A DNA stretch of 64,000 nucleotides from Pseudomonas sp. KK4. Lineage in GTDB: Bacteria > Pseudomonadota > Gammaproteobacteria > Pseudomonadales > Pseudomonadaceae. The translations under genes were made by a program, and so were the position numbers. Where the stretch lies: NCBI RefSeq assembly GCF_001984065.1, contig NZ_LYVP01000016.1, positions 18,708-82,707 of the forward strand, given 5' to 3'. Numbering within the stretch: position 1 is the stretch's first letter; the number at the start of each line of letters is the position of its first letter. Shown here piece by piece: positions 35,951-46,586 of this stretch. The notes under the pieces were generated by a model. The model did no database searches. It saw nothing but the letters and a program-made list of their open reading frames with translations, and was not told the DNA's origin.

Positions 35951-36763
35951 TCACGGATAACTAAACCCCTTAACCAACGTCAACTCCCCCACCGACCGCA
36001 TCGGCACCAGAAAAGTCTCCATCTTTTCGCTCGGCGTGCCTTCCTCCGTAATCACCGTGACCTGCGCCGTCGTCAGCGGTTGAACCGCCTCGTCCTGCCC
36101 GTCTTCATCACTGCGATACCCACCGCCAAAGTAATTCACATACACCAGATACTGCCCCTTGATCGGCGCGGGCATGGCGAAGATTTCCGGGCCGTAGCCG
36201 GTGGTGACGTCGACGTCGAGTGCGGCGCCGTTGGGGGCGATGCGGTTGCCGTACCAGATGTGGGCGCCGTCGGGGGTGATGAGGTGCAGATCGAGGTCGG
36301 TGCCGTCGCTGTCCCAGGCCAGCAGTACGCGTAACTTGGCGGGGGTTGCGCCGCCGCTGGCGTTGAGCAATTGCGTGCGGCGACGTTGTTGGCCGTCGGG
36401 GCTGCGCACTTCGACGCTGTTGCTGCCGTTGGGGAAGGAGAACGGGCGGTCGAAGCGGCCAGCGGGGTCGATTTTCAGGGGCATGCTGACGCCGTTGACG
36501 ATCAGGCGGCCGGGCTCGGTGGATTTGGGCGTGGATTTGATCTGGCCGCTGATGCGCGCGGTGTTGGCCTGGCCGGCCGGGGTGTTGACCGATGAAGCCG
36601 GGTAGTTGACGGTCTGGCGGAAGTTTTCACCCTCGCCTTCGGACGCGCCAGTGCGCCAGCCGCCCACCGGAGTGTCCAGTTTGATGCTGTCTGCAGCCAT
36701 CGCCGGGGATAACGCTGCGAAAGCGCCGAGCAACAGCAAGACCTGTGGAAAACGAAGTGTCAT
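35951..36763 (-). CDS. magF: DUF2135/YfaP-family periplasmic protein (mag operon)
   Basis: A 270-residue exported protein, signal MTLRFPQVLLLLGAFAALSPAMA. The DUF2135 region (~145-270) shows LRVLLAWDSDGTDLDLHLITPDG, IWYGN, EIFAMPAPIKGQYLVYVNYFGGG and a C-terminal ETFLVPMRSVGELTLVKGFSY. It is a paralogue of the first gene of the same operon (45319-46107), sharing GGWR, NSVEVRS and the DLDLH block. Sixth and last gene; starts 3 bp after the DUF2300 gene. In P. aeruginosa, products of this operon form a periplasmic complex with the macroglobulin MagD. Confidence 0.85.
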   Translation of the reverse strand: MTLRFPQVLLLLGAFAALSPAMAADSIKLDTPVGGWRTGASEGEGENFRQTVNYPASSVNTPAGQANTARISGQIKSTPKSTEPGRLIVNGVSMPLKIDPAGRFDRPFSFPNGSNSVEVRSPDGQQRRRTQLLNASGGATPAKLRVLLAWDSDGTDLDLHLITPDGAHIWYGNRIAPNGAALDVDVTTGYGPEIFAMPAPIKGQYLVYVNYFGGGYRSDEDGQDEAVQPLTTAQVTVITEEGTPSEKMETFLVPMRSVGELTLVKGFSYP

Positions 36764-36766
36764 GGT

Positions 36767-38386
36767 CTATTCCAGCAAAAGGTGGCGGGCGAGCCCTTCA
36801 ATGTAGGTTTCATCCTGGCCGTTGGGGTGTGCTTCAAAGGCCAGGTGCAGGTATTCGTGGGTCAGGTCGAGACGGTCTTGCAGGGTGAGCACGCCGCGCA
36901 CGTAGATGCGTTGGCGTTCGCGGTCGACATAGGGTCGGCCAAAGGCCAGTCGGCAGACCGCGAAGGTGCTGACTTCGTTGTAACCCGCTTCGCTTTCCAG
37001 ACGCGGACGCCAGCCGCGCCGCTGCTTTTGCAGCCAGCCCTGAGCGGCGGGCAGCGCTTCGCAGGACGCGATCGGGTTGTCCCAACGGCTGAGGCTGGCT
37101 CGCGGGTAAGCGTGCAGCAGGATGGCGTCGTAACGTTGGCCGGCATTGGCTTGTTCGACGGCTTGCTGCCAGGACAGTTTGTCCGGACCGGGTTGATCGG
37201 AGTGATAGGTGACGGTGGTACCCGCGAGCACCAGGTCGCTGGTCCATGCCGCCACACTACGGGCTTCGGCGCTGGCCGGGCGTGGGGCGACACGTTGGCG
37301 CTGGCTGCTGTCGTCGATGCTCAGGCAGTCGCCGCTGCGCGTGGCGTTTTGCAGCAGATAAGTGCGGATGGCCACGGCTAGGGCTTTGGCGGCTTCGGCA
37401 GGGTCGGGGCTGGCTTCACGCTGCAGCACACGGGCCACGTATTCTTCGCGATCCAATCGTGCGATCAGCTTGTCCTTGAGTAAAAACAGTTCGCCGTCGC
37501 TGTGAATATCCAGTTGGTTGCCGTTGGCGAATTCGACGCGATAATCACCTCGCAACGGCCCCGAAGAGACGGCGCTATCACCAGAAAGCACCTGTTTGAG
37601 CGGATAGCGGGAGAACAGGCCGACTTCGACACAGCGTCCCGTTTCATCTGGCCATTGCACAGGCACGACCGTCGCCAAGGCCTGCGCGTAATCGCGCAAC
37701 ACCCGTTGACTGGTCCCGCGACCACCGGCCCAGATTGGCGTACCGCCCGCAGTCCAGCCGGCGAAACCGCCCTGGCGCGACGCCGCATCCCGATCCCCCA
37801 ACCAACTCCAGGTTTTCACCCGCAAGCGGCTGCCGAGCTCGCCGACGACATTGCCGTCGGCGGCATTCAGCATCACATCGAGCAACACGCGCCGGGCCTG
37901 TTCCTGCGCCGGCAGCGCCGCCAGCATGCGCAGCAGATCAACCACCGAAACCCGTGTTGAAGGCTGCAGCGATGCCAAGTCCAGCAACCACTGCGGCGCC
38001 TGCCGCGCTTGCCAATAAGCGCGCCAGTCCCCGGCGGAAATGCCCAACCGCGCCGGCTCGAAATACAACCCGCAAGACTTCACCAACGCCTGATCGCGCT
38101 CGACCCTGCCGCCCGCAGTGCAGCAATACACTTCCTCTTTCGACTGCCCGCGACATTCATAAGCCGGTTCACGCGCCCCGGTATCCACCAGCCAGCCATA
38201 CACAAACAACTTCCACACGCTGCCCAGCGGTGCCTGCAAGGTGTCCGGCAATGGCTCGCGGGACAGTAGTTGCGTGCGGTTCAACGACAGCAACTCGCCC
38301 TTGAACGCCAGATGCAAAGGTTCGTCCTGCGCCAGTACCAGCGCAGGAATCAAACACAGCAGCCAACCCACCAGAAAACGGAACAT
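36767..38386 (-). CDS. magE: DUF2300/YfaQ-family exported protein (mag operon)
   Basis: A 539-residue exported protein with signal MFRFLVGWLLCLIPALVLA. It resembles E. coli YfaQ (DUF2300) and contains a SpoIID-like region (~320-345, ARLDREEYVARVLQREASPD) as well as a peptidase-like first half (REPLPDTLQAPLGSVWKLFV, recalling a penicillin-binding SxxK fold with Ser-Val-Trp-Lys). The C-terminus has an HEYLHLAFEAHPNGQDETYIE motif, a possible zinc site. The function is unknown. One base separates it from the upstream macroglobulin gene. Confidence 0.82.
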   Translation of the reverse strand: MFRFLVGWLLCLIPALVLAQDEPLHLAFKGELLSLNRTQLLSREPLPDTLQAPLGSVWKLFVYGWLVDTGAREPAYECRGQSKEEVYCCTAGGRVERDQALVKSCGLYFEPARLGISAGDWRAYWQARQAPQWLLDLASLQPSTRVSVVDLLRMLAALPAQEQARRVLLDVMLNAADGNVVGELGSRLRVKTWSWLGDRDAASRQGGFAGWTAGGTPIWAGGRGTSQRVLRDYAQALATVVPVQWPDETGRCVEVGLFSRYPLKQVLSGDSAVSSGPLRGDYRVEFANGNQLDIHSDGELFLLKDKLIARLDREEYVARVLQREASPDPAEAAKALAVAIRTYLLQNATRSGDCLSIDDSSQRQRVAPRPASAEARSVAAWTSDLVLAGTTVTYHSDQPGPDKLSWQQAVEQANAGQRYDAILLHAYPRASLSRWDNPIASCEALPAAQGWLQKQRRGWRPRLESEAGYNEVSTFAVCRLAFGRPYVDRERQRIYVRGVLTLQDRLDLTHEYLHLAFEAHPNGQDETYIEGLARHLLLE

Positions 38387-38387
38387 G

Positions 38388-41300
38388 TCAGTGGACGGTC
38401 ACCTGACCGAGCGCCGGTTTCTGTTCCTGGGCCTGATGCTGCGGCGCATACACCTGCGTGAAGCGCACCGGCGGCAAGTTGAACTGGCCTTTCTGCGAGA
38501 AGCGCACCAGATGCCGCAGGCGCAGTTCGCCGCTCAAGGCATCCACCGGCACCGCATAGGCCAGTTGCCCCGGTTCGAAACGGGCCTTTTCCAGCGCGCT
38601 CGGTTCGGTACCGGCCTTGCCCATCAGCTTGATCCCCCAAGTGGTGCGCTCGACATCCGCGCCCGGCGGCAATGGCACTTCGAGCAGACCGTAACGCAAC
38701 GGTTTCGCAGCCTTGCTGGTGAGGATCACTTCGTCCAGATACAGGCTGTCGCTGGACAGCGGCGTCGTGCCGACCGGTTCGAGCTTGAAGGTGAACGCTT
38801 CGTCACCGGGCACCAGTCGCGACAGGCGTCGAGTGATGGTCACCGCCATAGGATCAACGGCCGGTTGCCGGGTCTGGAAACTCAACAGCGCACGCAACGG
38901 CCGTTCCTGAACGCCGGACAACGACAACACGGGCGGTACCGCTGCAGTGCCCTGCCACGTCCAATACATCTCACCGGTATCACCGTATTGTTTCTTCCAG
39001 CCTTCTCCCGGCGCCAGCGCGATGGTGGGCGAAGCCTGCTCGATGCTGCGTTGCAACCAGGTCAATGCCAGTGCCCGTTCCAGGGTGGATTGCTGTGGCA
39101 GCAGACGCTGCAACAGTGCTTGAGCGCGGGCCTGATCGAAGGGTTGCAACGACAGGTTCAGCGCCTCGGCAAACGGCTGGGAACTGACCGTCAGACGCTG
39201 TTGCGCGTCCGCCAGTTGCCGATTGAATGCATCAGGCACATTCACCTTGGCCTGACGCGCCAGCGATGCAGTCAGCACCCGGGCAGCCGCCAGACCGAGC
39301 GCTGAATTCGGGTCGCTCATGACGATGCTGTCTTCGCCATCCTCCATCAGATTCGCGGCATTGCCCTCGCCCGCTTTCGCCAGATCGTCCATCAAGCCGC
39401 TGAGCAAGGTATTGACCGGCAATTGCATCTGCCTGGCGAACGACAGAATCAAGGCACGCTGCAACAATGGCGTGTTTTTCGCCTGTTTGGCATAAACCTC
39501 CAGCACCCGCTGCCAATGCTCCGGCGGCAGGCTCAGCTCCAGCACCTGGCTGGCGTGCCAGTCGGCGTAATAGGCGTAAGCGGTGAGAAACGCATCCGGC
39601 TCGCCGTCCATGCCCCACCAGGTAAAGCTCGCCGATGGCCCGGCCATTTGCACCAGGCGCAGGCGACTGTTCTGCATGATCAGGCGCAGGCGATCGCGGA
39701 TCTGCGGGTTCGACGCCAGGGTCGGGTAGGCGATGCTCAGCGGCAGCAAGCGGCTGGCGGTTTGTTCGACGCCGCCGTAGGGGTAGCTCAGCAGGTCATC
39801 CAGCGCCGAACGGAACAGCGCCTGCGGACTGTCATCCAGACGCAGGCGAATACCGGTCGCATCCGCCGGCAAGGTCAGCGGCGTATCACCGCTGACCACA
39901 TCCAGGCTCTGGCTTTGGGTGACCTGCCAGCCTTCACCGGTCGCCGTCAGGCGCACGGCCAGGGCATCGGCAGTTTTACCGTCCTGCACCAGTTCAGCAG
40001 TCCAATCCCCTGTCGCCAGGGCAAATGCCGGCAGCGGGATGTAGTTGATGCCGCTGTTGAGCGTAACGGGGATGCGCTGCTCGGCACCCGCGTTATGAGT
40101 CACCAGTTCGGCCTTGACCGGATCTTGCGCTTGACTGAAAGCGAACACACCGAGATCCGGTTTATCCCCCGCACGGAATGTGCTCGGCCCACTCCACTTC
40201 AGATACAGCGGCTTTTCCGAACGCAGGAATTGTTTCTTCTGCCCGACCTGGCCGTCATCGGCAATGGCCCGGGCGGTGATGCGCCAGCGGGTCAGGGAGT
40301 CCGGCATCGTGAAGGTGAAGCGGATCTTGCCGTTGGCGTCGGTCAACAGTTCAGGTTGCCACGCGGCAGTGTCGACGTCTTCGCGACGCGGACGCTCCAA
40401 GACCTTCACCCCGCGCTCGCTGCGGTTGGCCTTGCCCGGTGCGCCGGGGCTGCCCGGCAGGGCGACGTCGTAGCTGATGAACGACAGGCTGGCACTGGTG
40501 CGCACGTTGTTGCGCCGTGGGTGGTAGAAAAACTGGTCGATGGTCGGCGCCACTTCCGGTTGCAGCGCGTAGACCATTTCGTCGACCACGCTGACCGTCA
40601 GGTGCGCGGGGATTGGCTGGCCGGCGAACTGTGTCGTCAGGTCCACCGAGACGGTTTCGCCCGGCTGATAGGTCTCTTTGTCCGTAGAAATCGCCACGTC
40701 GATCTGCGGCGTGATCACCTTGATCCCGGCATTCTGGAAGCTGTACTGGCCGCCCTTGGTGTACAGCACCGAGAACGTCAGGTTCGGCGCGAAGCTGTCC
40801 TTCACCGGGATGCGTGCGCGGTATTGGGTGTCGCTGAGTTTTTCCAGCTTCAACCAGTTGCTGCCCTTGGACAGCAATGCGGTGGCCTCGACCTTGTCGC
40901 GTTCCAGCGACAGCAAGGCATCGCTGACCGGCTCGGGGAACGTGATCAGCGCCAGCGCTTCTTCGCCGGCCTTGTACTCGGGTTTATCGAGGACGATCTC
41001 CACCGTGCCGGGCACCGCTTTGACGCCGTCGCCGGTGACCGAGTGCCCGGTGGCGCCGAGGGTTCGGCCGTGGTCGTCGCGAAGCGTCAGGTTGTAAGTG
41101 CCCGGGCGCTCGAAGGCCAACGAGAAACCTTTATCGGTCGCCGTCAGCTTGCCTTCGCCGGTGCTCTGGTCCTCCAGACGTACCCAGCCGTAGCTGCTCG
41201 GCGCGACCGCTGCCGCTTGCTCGCCTTCATTGCTGTAGCTGAATGCCACCTTGTCGCCCACCGCGCTGAAGCGTTGCGGTGCGCTCAAACGGAAGTTGGC

Positions 41301-42947
41301 AGCGCCACGATCGATGAGGATTTCCTTGGTGGTCTTGACCCGATACGCCGCGCCATCGCTTGCAAACACGGTGAGCATGTAGCGGCTCGGTTTCTCGGCG
41401 GCGGGCAGGTCGAGAGTGGCGTTGCCCTTGGCGTCGGTGGTCAGTTCGGTGCTGGTCAGCTCCACCGGGAATTGCCCCAGGTATTGCAGCTCGTTGTCGA
41501 CCATCGACAGCTGTTGGGCACGCAGGCTCAGGCTGAGCTTGGCATTGGCCACCGGTTTACCGTCGGGGTACAGCAGCACCAGATTGCCCTTGACCGGTTC
41601 GCCGGTACGGTAGTCCTGCTTGGCCAGGTTCAGCGAAATCTCGAAGTGCGGCTTGATGTATTCGGCCACCCGGAAGGCGCTGCTGTAGGCCTGATCCTTG
41701 TAGCTCAATCGCAGCTCATAACCACCGGCCACGGCGTTTTCCGGCAACTGGAAACGGCCCTGGGTGCCGGCCTTTGAATCGAGCTTCAAGTCCAGGCTTT
41801 GCAGCGCCGTACCCGTCGCATCCAGCACCGTCACGTTGACGTCGGCGGCGGTCGGCTGCACCGAATCCCGGGCATTCTTGAACTCGCGCCCGACAATTTT
41901 CAGCGACACCCAATCCCCCGGCCGATACAGCGGCCGGTCGGTGAAAGCGTAGAGTTTGGTGTCGTAGATTTCGCTGTCGTAATAGAAGTTTTCCGAGACG
42001 AACACGCCGCCCTCTTCGTCCTCGCCGATCACGAACGAACGCTCGGGGCTGACGTGTTTCAAACGCAGCAAGCCCTCGGCATCGGTGGCACCGCTGCTCA
42101 TCACGCCCAGGCCATCGGTCCACAGTACGTTGACCTTCGGCACCGAGCTGCCTTCGTGTTTGCGTGCGGCCCACACCAGCAGTTCATCGCCGGCAATCTT
42201 GCTCACCGCCACCGTGTTGGAAACGAAGACCATGGTGGTCGCGCGGTACTTGCCGATCAGCGCTTCCACCAGGTACAGGCCTGGCTTCAGGTTGCCCAAA
42301 GGGATGTAGACATTACCCGGGGCGACGCTGACGAATTCGCTGGAAGACCCGTCCAGGTTCACCCCGGGCGGCGGCTGGATCGGTTTGGCTTCCCACAACG
42401 GATAGCGGAACTGACTCACCACCGGCAAGCCCGGGATCAGTGCGAATTGCGGCTGCGCGTCGTAGGGCGTTGGCGTGGCCATGGCATTGCCCATCTTCAG
42501 CTCAGGCACTTGCTCGGTGACTTGTTTACGGGACTCGTAGGAAAACGCCCGCTGCATCACGCGCCGGGATTTGCGGTACCAGTTGTCCCACAGATACGCC
42601 AGGGTGTTGGACAGCCCTTCGCCCTTGAACTGACCGTCGCTGACCACCCGATGCAGGTTCTTCTGGCGCTTGAGGAAATCCAGCGGCTTGTCGATGCGAT
42701 ACACCCGAATGTCCGCGCCGCCGTAGGGCTCCATGCGGAATCGACGGTAGTCGCGGCCGGGCGCCTCGAGGCGCACCATGGCTTGTTCATCGCTGGCAAA
42801 ACTGCTGTCGGCCAGCAGGAAAAAACTCTCGCCGGGCACCGGCGTATAGCCGCTGGGCTCGACCGTGTCTTCGGCACGGGTTGCAGAAAACGGCAGCACC
42901 AGCAGCAACAACAGAGGCAGAAAACGCAACATGCGGGCACCGATCAT
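38388..42947 (-). CDS. magD: Alpha-2-macroglobulin-like protein MagD/YfaS
   Basis: A 1519-residue periplasmic macroglobulin, signal [20 protein letters not shown] within the first ~25 residues. MG domains occupy the N-terminal half ([29 protein letters not shown]), then the alpha-2-macroglobulin domain ([20 protein letters not shown]) and the helical TED-like region. The thioester motif CLEQ is replaced by GVEQ (about residue 1057, [14 protein letters not shown]), so it cannot form a thioester; P. aeruginosa MagD has the same trait. Thought to trap or sense proteases in the periplasm. ATG 42947 overlaps the preceding stop (ATGA); ATG 42932 is an alternative. Confidence 0.92.
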   Translation of the reverse strand: MIGARMLRFLPLLLLLVLPFSATRAEDTVEPSGYTPVPGESFFLLADSSFASDEQAMVRLEAPGRDYRRFRMEPYGGADIRVYRIDKPLDFLKRQKNLHRVVSDGQFKGEGLSNTLAYLWDNWYRKSRRVMQRAFSYESRKQVTEQVPELKMGNAMATPTPYDAQPQFALIPGLPVVSQFRYPLWEAKPIQPPPGVNLDGSSSEFVSVAPGNVYIPLGNLKPGLYLVEALIGKYRATTMVFVSNTVAVSKIAGDELLVWAARKHEGSSVPKVNVLWTDGLGVMSSGATDAEGLLRLKHVSPERSFVIGEDEEGGVFVSENFYYDSEIYDTKLYAFTDRPLYRPGDWVSLKIVGREFKNARDSVQPTAADVNVTVLDATGTALQSLDLKLDSKAGTQGRFQLPENAVAGGYELRLSYKDQAYSSAFRVAEYIKPHFEISLNLAKQDYRTGEPVKGNLVLLYPDGKPVANAKLSLSLRAQQLSMVDNELQYLGQFPVELTSTELTTDAKGNATLDLPAAEKPSRYMLTVFASDGAAYRVKTTKEILIDRGAANFRLSAPQRFSAVGDKVAFSYSNEGEQAAAVAPSSYGWVRLEDQSTGEGKLTATDKGFSLAFERPGTYNLTLRDDHGRTLGATGHSVTGDGVKAVPGTVEIVLDKPEYKAGEEALALITFPEPVSDALLSLERDKVEATALLSKGSNWLKLEKLSDTQYRARIPVKDSFAPNLTFSVLYTKGGQYSFQNAGIKVITPQIDVAISTDKETYQPGETVSVDLTTQFAGQPIPAHLTVSVVDEMVYALQPEVAPTIDQFFYHPRRNNVRTSASLSFISYDVALPGSPGAPGKANRSERGVKVLERPRREDVDTAAWQPELLTDANGKIRFTFTMPDSLTRWRITARAIADDGQVGQKKQFLRSEKPLYLKWSGPSTFRAGDKPDLGVFAFSQAQDPVKAELVTHNAGAEQRIPVTLNSGINYIPLPAFALATGDWTAELVQDGKTADALAVRLTATGEGWQVTQSQSLDVVSGDTPLTLPADATGIRLRLDDSPQALFRSALDDLLSYPYGGVEQTASRLLPLSIAYPTLASNPQIRDRLRLIMQNSRLRLVQMAGPSASFTWWGMDGEPDAFLTAYAYYADWHASQVLELSLPPEHWQRVLEVYAKQAKNTPLLQRALILSFARQMQLPVNTLLSGLMDDLAKAGEGNAANLMEDGEDSIVMSDPNSALGLAAARVLTASLARQAKVNVPDAFNRQLADAQQRLTVSSQPFAEALNLSLQPFDQARAQALLQRLLPQQSTLERALALTWLQRSIEQASPTIALAPGEGWKKQYGDTGEMYWTWQGTAAVPPVLSLSGVQERPLRALLSFQTRQPAVDPMAVTITRRLSRLVPGDEAFTFKLEPVGTTPLSSDSLYLDEVILTSKAAKPLRYGLLEVPLPPGADVERTTWGIKLMGKAGTEPSALEKARFEPGQLAYAVPVDALSGELRLRHLVRFSQKGQFNLPPVRFTQVYAPQHQAQEQKPALGQVTVH

Positions 42948-43594
42948 TGGGAGAGAAAATTCAGTCGATAAACGCCGATGAAGTTGGGGTTGGCGGCATC
43001 GGGTATCCATCGGGTGTCCTTCCATGTCATGAGTTGTTGCAGGCTTGCCGAACGCATGCCGTTGTCGGTGGGCGTGGTGGTGCCGGTGTGATAGGCGATG
43101 TAGCGGCCCATCCAGATCATCAGGTGCTGGTCATCGCCCTGATCGAAAAACATCAGGTCGCCGGGTCTGGCCTGAGCCACATCGCGGCCCACCAGATGGC
43201 TGTTGAACTGGATCAGCTTGATCGCGTTGACGTAGGGCCCGACCTTGCCGCCGCCCTGTTGCCATTGTTGGGCAAGGCCGCGCTGGGCGTCGCTCAGTTG
43301 CAGCTCTGGCGGCAGGTAGCGATTCGACAGGCCATTGCTGCGCAGCCATTTGTCGTCATGGACTTTCAGCGCTTCGTTGGCGGCAAAGCGCACCAGGCCG
43401 GCGCAATCCTGCTGATACCAGCGTGGGCTCGGGCCCTGGCTCAGTTGCTCCTGGGCGATGCGCACGAACCAGGCGCGGAACACTTGGGATTGCTGCACAT
43501 CCAGCGCCGGCGCTTCGACGGCTCGGGCGCTCGCGCTCAGCAGCAAGGCGAGCAAACCGAGGCTGCGGATCAATGCGCTCACAGGGCTTTCCAT
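42944..43594 (-). CDS. magC: DUF1175/YfaT-family exported protein (mag operon)
   Basis: A 216-residue protein with signal peptide ([18 protein letters not shown]). It resembles E. coli YfaT (DUF1175), a likely NlpC/P60-like cysteine-hydrolase fold: [19 protein letters not shown] contains a candidate catalytic Cys, and [20 protein letters not shown] and IAYHTG supply His residues. The biochemical role is untested as far as I know. Overlaps both neighbours in the operon. Confidence 0.83.
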   Translation of the reverse strand: MESPVSALIRSLGLLALLLSASARAVEAPALDVQQSQVFRAWFVRIAQEQLSQGPSPRWYQQDCAGLVRFAANEALKVHDDKWLRSNGLSNRYLPPELQLSDAQRGLAQQWQQGGGKVGPYVNAIKLIQFNSHLVGRDVAQARPGDLMFFDQGDDQHLMIWMGRYIAYHTGTTTPTDNGMRSASLQQLMTWKDTRWIPDAANPNFIGVYRLNFLSQ

Positions 43595-45282
43595 TCAAGG
43601 GGCAGCCACTGCCAGTGACCGTCCGGCTCGCTGCCTTCGGGCAGGGTCAGGGCGTACTTGCCGTAACCGCCAAGGGTGCGCAATTTCGGGATCAGGTAGG
43701 TTTGCGCGGCGTTGTAGAACACCGGCTCCATGTCTGGCGGCAGGCTGTCGAGGGTTTCCTGTTGCATCAGTTGCGCCATGGCGTCCGGGCCGAAATAGAT
43801 CGGCATCAGCAGGTCCTTGGGCACCACATCGGCCATCGGCGGGAAGCGTTTGTCGAGGGTACCGAGGGCCTTGTCCACCAGCTTGTCGTCGAGGGAAAAC
43901 AGCAGAGTCGAGCCGTGCCGCGCCAGGCTCACGCGCATGAAGGCCTTGCCGCTGATGGCGTCGGGGTTTTCGGCCTCCTTGGCGTTGTAGGGGCCGAAGT
44001 TGGAACTGACCTGGCGCTGCCATTGATGGCTCGGGCCTTCCTGTTTTTCCACCACAGGGAACGCATGCTCATCGACGTTGGCTTCATAAGCGCCGACCAT
44101 TGAGCCGAACAATTTGCCCAGGTCGCCGTCGAGTTTCGCGCTGTCGTCATCCTTGAGGCTGGCCACCAGCAACGGCGTGTACAGCCGCGAATCGGCGTAC
44201 CAGCACAGGCCTGCCGCGCCGGCCATGTGTTCGGTCAGCGCCTTTGCCGCGTGCTCCTCGGCGCCGAGTTTCATCAGCAACGGCTGCTGTTGTTCGGCGG
44301 CCAGTGGCAGGGTCACGCAGGCACTGGCGCCCATGGGCATGGCTTGCCAGACCGGTTTGAAATCGAAGTCCGGCTGGTTGTCCAGTTCGTCCATGGCCAG
44401 AAAGCTGTGCCAGCCCTTGTCGTCCATGTCGAAGCGCAGGCCGGCGAAGTTCGGGATGAAACGCTGGTAACCCATAGCCAATACGCTGGCATTCACCGAC
44501 AGCCGCTGTTTGATCTCGGGCGCACGGGGTTGCAGGCCGAAGGCTTCGGGGAACAGCTTTTCGCCGTTGAGCAGCGCGGCAATCGCCTGGGTGGAAACGC
44601 TGCCCGACGCCTGTTCCGCCCCACTCTGTGGGTCATACAGCCTGGTCGGATTGGACAGCACCACCAGTTTGTCGCCATGGGACGCGAACAGCAGCGCCTT
44701 GCTGGCGTTGTAGGTGAGCTGATACAGCGTCACGTCATCGGTGCCGACTTTCACCTCGGCGACTTTGCTCAGTTGCGCATCATCCAGCGCCACTTTCGCC
44801 AACGGCTCCAGCACCTTGGCCAGGCCACCGCGATCCATCACCAGCAGGAAATCCTTGAGCCGACCATCCGCCCCGCGCCACAGCGCAATATCCGCCGGCT
44901 GATCGAGCAGTTGTTCGATCAGGGTGTCCTGCAACTTCAGGTCGTGCTCGTAGATGATTCGCCGCAGACTGCCGATCAAACCGAGACGATCGGCGTGGGT
45001 CTCGTAATAGAAGACGAAATCTTCGGTCAGGGTTTGCTTGAGGAACGGCACCGCCAGCAGGTCCTTGGGCAACTGGCTCAGGGAATGGGTTTCGAGCAGG
45101 CCATCGGGGCGGCTCATGCCGAGTTTTTCAGACGCCAGTTGCGGGGCCGGGGCTTTGTTTTTTTGCATGAACCAGCCCATGCCAGCGGCCACGCCTGCGA
45201 TCAGGCACAGCCCGACCACTATGGCCGGCCAGCGGCGCGATGGTTTTATGCTCGGTGTTTCGGCTGCCGTGTCGTTGCTCAT
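43579..45282 (-). CDS. magB: DUF2138/YfaA-family inner-membrane protein (mag operon)
   Basis: A 567-residue protein with one N-terminal membrane anchor (~20-40, [20 protein letters not shown]) and a long periplasmic part typical of DUF2138 (E. coli YfaA): [40 protein letters not shown] and [23 protein letters not shown] 45282 is used because the longer frame starts with TTG. Likely tethers the macroglobulin complex to the inner membrane; that is inference from the P. aeruginosa operon. Confidence 0.83.
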   Translation of the reverse strand: MSNDTAAETPSIKPSRRWPAIVVGLCLIAGVAAGMGWFMQKNKAPAPQLASEKLGMSRPDGLLETHSLSQLPKDLLAVPFLKQTLTEDFVFYYETHADRLGLIGSLRRIIYEHDLKLQDTLIEQLLDQPADIALWRGADGRLKDFLLVMDRGGLAKVLEPLAKVALDDAQLSKVAEVKVGTDDVTLYQLTYNASKALLFASHGDKLVVLSNPTRLYDPQSGAEQASGSVSTQAIAALLNGEKLFPEAFGLQPRAPEIKQRLSVNASVLAMGYQRFIPNFAGLRFDMDDKGWHSFLAMDELDNQPDFDFKPVWQAMPMGASACVTLPLAAEQQQPLLMKLGAEEHAAKALTEHMAGAAGLCWYADSRLYTPLLVASLKDDDSAKLDGDLGKLFGSMVGAYEANVDEHAFPVVEKQEGPSHQWQRQVSSNFGPYNAKEAENPDAISGKAFMRVSLARHGSTLLFSLDDKLVDKALGTLDKRFPPMADVVPKDLLMPIYFGPDAMAQLMQQETLDSLPPDMEPVFYNAAQTYLIPKLRTLGGYGKYALTLPEGSEPDGHWQWLPLEWKAL

Positions 45283-45318
45283 GTTCAGAAAGCCCAATTC
45301 ATCCGTGGTGCGGGATGC

Positions 45319-46107
45319 TCAATAGTTGAAAGTCTTGACCAGCAGCAGGTCGCCGATGGCGCGCAAAGGCACGATGAAGGTTTCGCGTTTCTCGTCGACG
45401 GTGTTTTCGTTGAGCACCAGGTTGATCTGCGAGGTGATCACCTCGTTCTGGTTGCTGGCCTCATCGAAGTTATAGCCGCCGCTGCCGAAGTTGCCCCAAT
45501 AGTTGACGTAAACCAGATAGGTGCCATGCAGCGGCGCGGTCATGGTGAACATTTCCGGGCCGGGGCCATCGACGCCGTCCGGGTCCAGGCCGCCGCCGTT
45601 GGTCAACGCCGTGTTGGCGAAAAACGCGTGCTGGCCGTCGGGGGTGATGATGTGCAGGTCGAGCTCGGCTTTCGGGTCATCCCAACCCAGCACCACGCGA
45701 ATCCGCGCCGGGGTGCGCAGATTGTTGGCTTCATAGAATTGCACGCGTTTGAGCGACTGACCTTCGGCGCTGCGCACTTCGACGCTGTTGGAGCCGGCGC
45801 CGAACGCATAGGGCCGGGCGAACCGGCCTTGATCATCGGTGTAGAGATTCAAAGGATTGCCGTTGACCGCCAGGGTGTGGGGTCCGCGTTGCGTACCGAT
45901 GGCCTTGAGCTGGCCTTCGATCATCGTGCGATTGCGCTGCACGCCGCGATCGATCGGCGGCGTGGGATAGGCCACCTGGGGATTTTCCGTGCGGTCGAGC
46001 AAACCGTTGTAGCGCCAGCCGCCCACCGGCTCCGACAACTCGGCACTCGGCCCGGCCAGCGCATATGCGCAGACCAGGCCGAGCAGCAGCAAAGGAAATG
46101 AACGCAT
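45319..46107 (-). CDS. magA: DUF2135/YfaP-family periplasmic protein, first gene of mag operon
   Basis: A 262-residue exported protein, signal MRSFPLLLLGLVCAYALA. DUF2135 region at ~130-262 (IRVVLGWDDPKAELDLHIITPDG; FTMTAPLHGTYLVYVNYWG; ETFIVPLRAIGDLLLVKTFNY). Paralogue of the last gene of the operon. ATG 46107 is preceded by AGGAGG at 6 bp, whose GGA lies in the loop of a tiny hairpin (46112-46122), an RsmA-type site. Gene order DUF2135-DUF2138-DUF1175-A2M-DUF2300-DUF2135 equals magABCDEF of P. aeruginosa. Confidence 0.87.
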   Translation of the reverse strand: MRSFPLLLLGLVCAYALAGPSAELSEPVGGWRYNGLLDRTENPQVAYPTPPIDRGVQRNRTMIEGQLKAIGTQRGPHTLAVNGNPLNLYTDDQGRFARPYAFGAGSNSVEVRSAEGQSLKRVQFYEANNLRTPARIRVVLGWDDPKAELDLHIITPDGQHAFFANTALTNGGGLDPDGVDGPGPEMFTMTAPLHGTYLVYVNYWGNFGSGGYNFDEASNQNEVITSQINLVLNENTVDEKRETFIVPLRAIGDLLLVKTFNY

Positions 46108-46110
46108 GTG

Positions 46111-46123
46111 ACGCCTCCTGCGA
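46111..46123 (-). promoter_or_regulatory. Candidate RsmA/CsrA site on the magA ribosome binding site
   Basis: On the mRNA, CGC-AGGAG-GCG places GGA in a 5-nt loop closed by three GC pairs and overlaps the Shine-Dalgarno, 4 bases before the ATG. This is the classical arrangement for repression by RsmA/CsrA. The P. aeruginosa mag operon is reported to be under Gac/Rsm control. Confidence 0.6.
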
Positions 46124-46320
46124 TGCATGACGAAACCTTGCGCCTGATCCTCGGCGCATTACAGGTGTGGACACTGCGTTTCGTCTGAAAACCGTGACGA
46201 TCGGGTTTTCGATGGCGCGAAGGTTAGTCATTCGACCGAAGATTCACAATCAGACGGATCCTACAGTGCGACGTTTATCACGCCAATGGCTGGACCGTGA
46301 GCCGAATAACGATTGTATTG

Positions 46321-46337
46321 GGCTCATGACATGAGCC
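46321..46337. promoter_or_regulatory. 17-bp perfect palindrome upstream of mag operon
   Basis: GGCTCATG-A-CATGAGCC, a perfect dyad ~215 bp upstream of magA, with TGAGCCGAATA occurring again at 46299-46309. Possible operator; the factor is unknown. Confidence 0.4.
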
Positions 46338-46482
46338 GAATAGCTCGTAGCGGCCGATTCGAGGGTCGCCATTGGCGAGAGAGCTCGCCGGATCACCGCG
46401 TCGTCCGTTCGGCTGCGAAGCAGGCGCATAATGCATGAATGTGGTGCGTGCGAAGAAACCGTTCTTGGGGCCGCTTCGCGAC

Positions 46483-46510
46483 CCAGCGGGAGCAAGCTCC
46501 CTCGCCACAG
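46483..46510. repeat. Single REP of the GGGAGCAAGCTCCC class
   Basis: AGCGGGAGCAAGCTCCCTCGCCACAG, a REP type known from fluorescens-group genomes, here as a lone copy. A trace of the same class (TGTGGCGAGGGG) is at ~25319-25330. Confidence 0.6.
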
Positions 46511-46557
46511 AGGATGTTTTCGCGCTAGAACTTCGTTGACCGAAAAGCCCCGCTCAT

Positions 46558-46586
46558 TTGCCCATGAACCCCCTATCTGCTAGTGT
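46558..46586 (+). promoter_or_regulatory. Possible sigma-70 promoter of xseB-ispA
   Basis: TTGCCC, 17 bp, TAGTGT; transcription would begin ~28 bp before the xseB ATG. Weak match in the -10. Confidence 0.35.

Noticed and set aside
39423..41777. A 784-codon plus-strand open frame inside the macroglobulin gene
   Set aside because: Antisense to a gene with clear domain structure; composition is typical of a shadow frame.
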